Of a stretch of DNA of 8,625 nt, positions 6,408-8,625 are shown in pieces. This DNA is from Candidatus Colwellbacteria bacterium RIFCSPLOWO2_02_FULL_44_20b. Its GTDB lineage: Bacteria; Patescibacteriota; Minisyncoccia; UBA6257; Colwellbacteraceae. The stretch's first letter is position 1, and each line of letters starts with the position of its first letter. A program made the position numbers and the translations under genes. The stretch covers positions 1 to 8,625 of the forward strand of contig MHIZ01000005.1 in the NCBI GenBank assembly GCA_001817765.1, in the 5' to 3' direction. The notes below the pieces were generated by a model. That model saw only the letters and a list, made by a program, of their open reading frames with translations, searched no databases and had not been told where the DNA came from.

Positions 6408-6411
6408 GAAT
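6406..6411 (+). promoter_or_regulatory. -10 box (TAGAAT) of the NYN gene
   Basis: TAGAAT, 6 bp before the ATG at 6418, so the transcript would begin at or next to the start codon. The only -35 candidate at 17 bp is TTAAAT (6383-6388), which is weak. Confidence 0.4.
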
Positions 6412-6417
6412 TGGAAT

Positions 6418-7041
6418 ATGACAACGTTCGCTTTTATTGATGCTTCTAATCTTTTCTATGGAGGCGAAAAAAGTTTGGGGTGGAAAATAGATTATCAAAA
6501 ATTACTTCTTTATCTTCGTGAGAAGTATAATGTGAGTAAGGTATTTTACTTTGGCGGTATTGAAATACATCAATTTGTATACGATTATCAAACTCAGGAA
6601 ACTGTTCCACTTAGAGCAGTAGAACAACATCTTCTTTCCCTGCTTAAGAATCAAAATCAAGAGCTCAATGAAGCCGAATTACTTCTTATAGGACGGCATC
6701 TCCAGAGAACGCGGTTTTATCTCCGACTCGAGAAGTTTGGCTATGAGTTAATTTTGAAACCAGTCAAGTTGTATGACCAAGAGGATGGAACGACTAAACG
6801 GAAAGCGAACTGTGATGTTGATATGACTTTTTGTCTTATGAGATATAAAGACAATTTTAATCGAGTCATTATACTATCTGGAGATGGTGACTTTTTACCA
6901 GTTATGAAGTATCTACGAGAGATTGGTAAGGATGTGACTATTTTAGGGAGGGGTAAAAGAACTGCTAAGGAAATAAAACAATTCGCAGGAAATGACTTTA
7001 GAGATTTCGAGTACCTTAAAAATCGTTTAAGAATGGACTAA
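6418..7041 (+). CDS. NYN domain protein (LabA/DUF88-like), putative PIN-fold nuclease
   Basis: A 207-residue protein with the acidic metal-site pattern of NYN/PIN-like nucleases. FIDASNLFYG (6-15) carries the first Asp (Asp8) and the Asn of the family's D-x-x-N start. KANCDVDMTFCLMRY (129-143) supplies Asp133 and Asp135. VIILSGDGDFLPVMKYLREIGKDVTILG (150-177) carries Asp156 and Asp158 in the hallmark SGDGDF motif. The acidic residues are all present, so metal-dependent RNA cleavage is plausible by family, but the substrate is unknown. A middle insert (about 52-115) is rich in charged residues and helix-forming. It stands alone, without an obvious toxin-antitoxin partner, and is preceded by inverted repeats that suggest regulation. 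It ends with TAA inside the A/T tract of a terminator that serves the opposite strand. Confidence 0.9.
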   Translation: MTTFAFIDASNLFYGGEKSLGWKIDYQKLLLYLREKYNVSKVFYFGGIEIHQFVYDYQTQETVPLRAVEQHLLSLLKNQNQELNEAELLLIGRHLQRTRFYLRLEKFGYELILKPVKLYDQEDGTTKRKANCDVDMTFCLMRYKDNFNRVIILSGDGDFLPVMKYLREIGKDVTILGRGKRTAKEIKQFAGNDFRDFEYLKNRLRMD

Positions 7042-7071
7042 AAAATAAAGAGCACCCATATAGGATGCCCT
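7040..7071 (-). terminator. Strong intrinsic terminator, minus strand
   Basis: Read on the minus strand, AGGGCATCC (7071-7063), loop TATAT, GGGTGCTCT (7057-7049) form a 9-bp stem with two G-U wobbles. It is followed at once by TTATTTTTT (7048-7040). On the plus strand the wobbles become mismatches and no T-run follows, so it acts leftward. It would end transcripts from the 8432-7196 genes and from the promoter at 7089-7116, protecting the NYN gene from antisense read-through. Confidence 0.8.
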
Positions 7072-7082
7072 TCACGTTTAGT
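7040..7082 (-). ncRNA. Candidate ~40-nt transcript between promoter and terminator
   Basis: Predicted from the consensus promoter at 7089-7116 (start near 7082) and the terminator at 7040-7071. About 10 nt of 5' single strand, then the terminator hairpin, make up the whole product. No ORF fits. It could be a micro-RNA product, a decoy, or the leftovers of a deleted gene that kept its promoter and terminator. Confidence 0.3.
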
Positions 7083-7088
7083 AAGCTC

Positions 7089-7116
7089 ATTATACTCGAC
7101 TAGCGACTACTGTCAA
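7089..7116 (-). promoter_or_regulatory. Consensus sigma-70-type promoter (TTGACA-16-TATAAT), minus strand
   Basis: TTGACA (7116-7111), a 16-bp spacer, and TATAAT (7094-7089) match both bacterial housekeeping hexamers at 12 of 12 positions, by far the best promoter in the window. It points left into the terminator at 7040-7071 rather than into a gene. A second -35-like TTTACA (7125-7120) lies 9 bp upstream as part of a tandem duplication. Confidence 0.65.
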
Positions 7117-7128
7117 TACTGTAAATAC
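7097..7128. repeat. Two adjacent short tandem duplications inside the orphan promoter
   Basis: CGACTA occurs at 7097-7102 and 7104-7109, a 7-bp period within the promoter spacer. TGTCAATAC (7111-7119) is followed directly by TGTAAATAC (7120-7128), one mismatch in nine, which duplicates the -35 element. They may be an operator array or slippage products. Confidence 0.5.
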
Positions 7129-7170
7129 TTGTTTTGTGCATAAGTTTTAAGCATTTTTATAGTCAGATTT

Positions 7171-7201
7171 TTTCGTTTTGCGGTGACGAAGATTTTCATT
7201 T
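7171..7201 (-). repeat. 31-bp DUF167-start repeat, copy C (orphan)
   Basis: On the minus strand it reads ATG AAA ATC TTC GTC ACC GCA..., opening a 28-codon ORF (7199 to 7113) that starts MKIFVTAKRK and then loses all likeness to DUF167. Its ATG overlaps the TGA of the upstream gene as ATGA, as if a DUF167-like gene once followed in the operon. It matches copy B at 29 of 31 positions. Confidence 0.65.
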
Positions 7202-7645
7202 TGTGATTTCTTTATAGAGCTTTGGCGAGAGCTTTTTTATAGTGTCAGCTCTTTTTTGGACGACTTTGAACTCCTTTTGCCAGTGCTTTTTTGAGAGGCG
7301 GAAGTTGAGGAACTTGATTTCTTTACTTTCTCGTATCTGTTTCGGAAGATTTTTGACTTCGATTACTTCTTTGTTTATAAAAGCGGCGATTGCTGTTTTC
7401 GGATAACCGAGGGCTAGTCCGCGAGCTCTCGTCTTCTCTTTTGGATTCTTTTTTGCATCGGCCTTCAAAAGCGCTTGAAGATGCTTTCTATCCTTACCAA
7501 CGGAGCAGGTTAGTGCCTTTTTGTTTCCTGTTGTCTTTACCTGATAAGGAAGGTTTAATTTCCTTAGGATATGCTTTATTTTTTCTATTTCTTTTTTTGA
7601 AAGCGGTTTTTTCTTTTCGATCTCAAACCACACGGCGGGTTTCAC
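7196..7645 (-). CDS. Uncharacterised basic protein with GYPKTA motif; start uncertain
   Basis: An unrecognised soluble protein, 149 residues from a GTG at 7645. It is Lys-rich, with helices at about 15-30 and 110-149 and a central block RGLALGYPKTAIAAF (75-89) that recalls the GYPxCC motif of DUF483-type proteins, with the Cys residues replaced. The C-terminal half reads IKFLNFRLSKKHWQKEF (109-125). The frame stays open upstream of the GTG, and the 18 codons there look coding (ISYQNQADLVLVANK leads straight into VKPAVWFEIE) but contain no ATG, GTG or TTG. The real start may be an ATA (near 7699) or ATT (7690), overlapping or touching the end of the TraB-like gene, or an ATG has been lost by mutation. 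It is the last gene before the 7040-7071 terminator, and its TGA overlaps copy C of the DUF167-start repeat. Confidence 0.65.
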   Translation of the reverse strand: MKPAVWFEIEKKKPLSKKEIEKIKHILRKLNLPYQVKTTGNKKALTCSVGKDRKHLQALLKADAKKNPKEKTRARGLALGYPKTAIAAFINKEVIEVKNLPKQIRESKEIKFLNFRLSKKHWQKEFKVVQKRADTIKKLSPKLYKEITK

Positions 7646-7691
7646 TTTATTCGCTACGAGAACGAGATCTGCCTGGTTTTGATAACTAATT

Positions 7692-8432
7692 CTAGGTATT
7701 TTCTAACAGTTTTTTTTCAAGCATTGTTTTGTGATTGTTGAGGTGTCCGAGGCCGTATACTACAAAAATATTTTTTCCTTGTTCCCAGGCCTCAATGATT
7801 TTTCTGACAATATGACTATCTCGAATATATCCTGATTCTCTCGCTATTTTATTAATTATTGTTTCTTCGCTGAAGGGATTTACGAGTTTGGCGAAGAAAT
7901 CTTTATTTCTTTCGTTGAATTCGTCATGAAAGATTTCTTTATGAATCTGTCTCATATGATCAATTGAAAAGTCGAAGTCATCCCACTCCGTTACGGTTCT
8001 ATCCCGCTCAAGGTACGGCGTGATGTATTCAAGAAAAGGAACTGAAAAAGCGAATCGATTCCATGAATCAACGGCGCGGGCGAAATAATAATACTGACTT
8101 TCTTCTTTGGAGAATTTTTTAAGAAGTTTTTCACGTTCTGTAAAAAGATTTGGTTCGGAACAGATATGCTCGATGTTGTTTTTCTAAGCTAGGAATGCTG
8201 TAAATCCCACTTCTCCTTGTTTTTTTACAGCTTCAGCCTTGTCCTTGTAAATCTCTTTTACCCCGCTTTCAATAAAAACGATTTTGTTTTTGCCGTCAGT
8301 TCTTTTAAGGAAATCGTTCCAGTAATTTTCTATCTCGGTAAATTGCTTATCTTCAGGATTTCGACTGTGTTCCGCGCCGAAATAGAATAGATGCTGTTTA
8401 TCTTTCTCAAGGTTCCAAAGATTGCTGTCCAT
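7692..8432 (-). pseudogene. Tiki/TraB-like putative hydrolase interrupted by one in-frame TAG
   Basis: The open frames 8432-8184 (82 codons) and 7955-7692 (87 codons) are in the same frame. Everything between them is open and coding-like except one TAG (8184-8186, codon 83). Bridged, it is a 246-codon protein. The N-terminal part has HLFYFGAEHSRNPEDKQF (14-31) with the first GxxH, and KIVFIESG (50-57) with a conserved-type Glu. After the TAG come KNNIEHICSEPN and a helical middle. The C-terminal part has GYIRDSHIV with an Arg-Asp pair, and NIFVVYGLGHLNNH with the second GxxH. Two GxxH motifs plus Glu and Arg are the hallmark of the TraB/Tiki group of the EreA/ChaN-like superfamily, which includes metal-dependent proteases. 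No signal peptide or TM segment is seen. It may be a recent nonsense mutation, a read-through codon or a base-call error. Confidence 0.7.
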
Positions 8433-8442
8433 TGCATTATTA

Positions 8443-8448
8443 AGTATA
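8443..8448 (-). promoter_or_regulatory. -10 box (TATACT) of the TraB-like gene
   Basis: TATACT on the minus strand, 10 bp before the ATG at 8432, giving a leader of about 4 nt. The -35 region is weak (TTCGTG at 8467-8472, spacing 18). It shows the interrupted gene still has a promoter of the usual local type, independent of the ABC-F gene upstream. Confidence 0.45.
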
Positions 8449-8475
8449 CCGCAAAACTATCTCTTTCACGAATAC

Positions 8476-8625
8476 TTAGAATGATTCGAGGTCGAGGATG
8501 TAGTCTATTTTTATCTGACTGACGAAACTTGGAACGTGGCTTACAAGAATCATTGCTCCCTCGTAGCGATCGAGAGCTTTCGCGATAACAGGAATGTGAC
8601 GAAAGTTGATGTGGTTTGTCGGTTC
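8476..8625 (-). CDS. ABC-F family ATPase, C-terminal fragment (runs off the window)
   Basis: The last 49 codons of a gene entering from the right edge, ending TAA at 8476. The frame reads EPTNHINFRHIPVIAKALD and then RYEGAMILVSHVPSFVSQIKI, with DYILDLESF at the end. EPTNH is the end of Walker B plus the D-loop of an ABC-F second cassette, where EPTNHLD is usual, and YEGAMILVSH is the strand before the H-loop. Two departures are visible: the D-loop has INF in place of LDL, and the H-loop reads SHV where SHD is normal. It is clearly different from the ABC-F at 1489-3102, whose tail is EPTNNLDLNSIE...ISHDTEF. Only the end is present, so nothing can be said of cassette 1 or the linker. It sits 43 bp upstream of the TraB-like gene on the same strand. 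Confidence 0.85.
   Translation of the reverse strand, partial: EPTNHINFRHIPVIAKALDRYEGAMILVSHVPSFVSQIKIDYILDLESF

Noticed and set aside
7113..7199. 28-codon ORF starting in DUF167 repeat copy C as a real gene
   Set aside because: After the first ten codons it shows no likeness to DUF167 and runs through the orphan promoter, so the repeat explanation is better.
7390..7689. 99-codon plus-strand ORF opposite the GYPKTA gene
   Set aside because: It is Leu/Ser/Phe-rich shadow coding of a Lys-rich gene, with no motif and no start signals.
8184..8186. TAG reassigned to an amino acid (or general stop recoding)
   Set aside because: Intact genes in the window end with TAG (DUF2238, ABC-F, small kinase), TAA and TGA alike, so there is no sign of a changed genetic code.
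1..8625. CRISPR array, tRNA/rRNA, transposase or phage genes
   Set aside because: No regularly spaced repeats, cloverleaf-like segments, DDE-type proteins or structural phage proteins were seen on either strand.

Overview
The window looks like a chromosomal segment of a small-genome bacterium, most likely of the Patescibacteria/CPR and within it the Parcubacteria side. Supporting signs are the low GC content (roughly 40% by eye), very tight gene packing on both strands, short genes of narrow distribution, a 68-residue coiled-coil/one-TM protein of a type I associate with that group, and an almost complete lack of Shine-Dalgarno sequences. This placement is inference from gene content; no rRNA or marker gene is present. 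No tRNA, rRNA, insertion sequence, CRISPR array or origin was seen, and no gene-free stretch exceeds about 160 bp.

Layout from left to right. (1) 53-1374, minus: a two-gene operon of a P-loop kinase-like protein and a YjdF/DUF2238 membrane protein, joined by an ATGA overlap. (2) 1489-3102, plus: a complete twin-cassette ABC-F ATPase, divergent from (1). (3) 3099-3858, minus: a multi-TM membrane protein that is broken by an in-frame TAA and a one-base shift at a homopolymer. Annotated naively it appears as a 169-residue ORF whose ATG sits in the middle of a TM helix. (4) 3973-4458, plus: a membrane-anchored type 1 copper (cupredoxin) protein. (5) 4589-5542, minus: a compact operon of DUF167/YggU, the 68-residue coiled-coil/TM protein and a small P-loop kinase. 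(6) 5568-6308, plus: an RsuA/RluB-type pseudouridine synthase, divergent from (5) with only 25 bp between start codons and overlapping -10 boxes. (7) 6418-7041, plus: a NYN (LabA/DUF88-like) PIN-fold nuclease candidate. (8) 7039-7125: an intergenic unit with a consensus sigma-70-type promoter pointing left and, about 10 bp past the expected start, a strong intrinsic terminator, so its product would be only about 40 nt. (9) 7196-8432, minus: an uncharacterised protein with a GYPKTA motif, preceded by a Tiki/TraB-like putative hydrolase split by a single in-frame TAG. (10) 8476-8625, minus: the last 49 codons of a second ABC-F protein running off the window.

Four things stand out. Two genes are interrupted, and both reconstruct to convincing full-length proteins once the lesions are bridged. 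Three near-identical 31-bp copies of the 5' end of the DUF167 gene are present, but only one is attached to a whole gene. A perfect promoter is wired directly into a terminator. Across the window, TATAAT-like boxes lie only 6-10 bp before start codons without a Shine-Dalgarno sequence, which implies leaderless or nearly leaderless mRNAs. I do not see a recognisable defence, secretion or biosynthetic system. The strongest candidates for something undescribed are the micro-transcription unit at 7039-7125 and the dispersed DUF167 start fragments.
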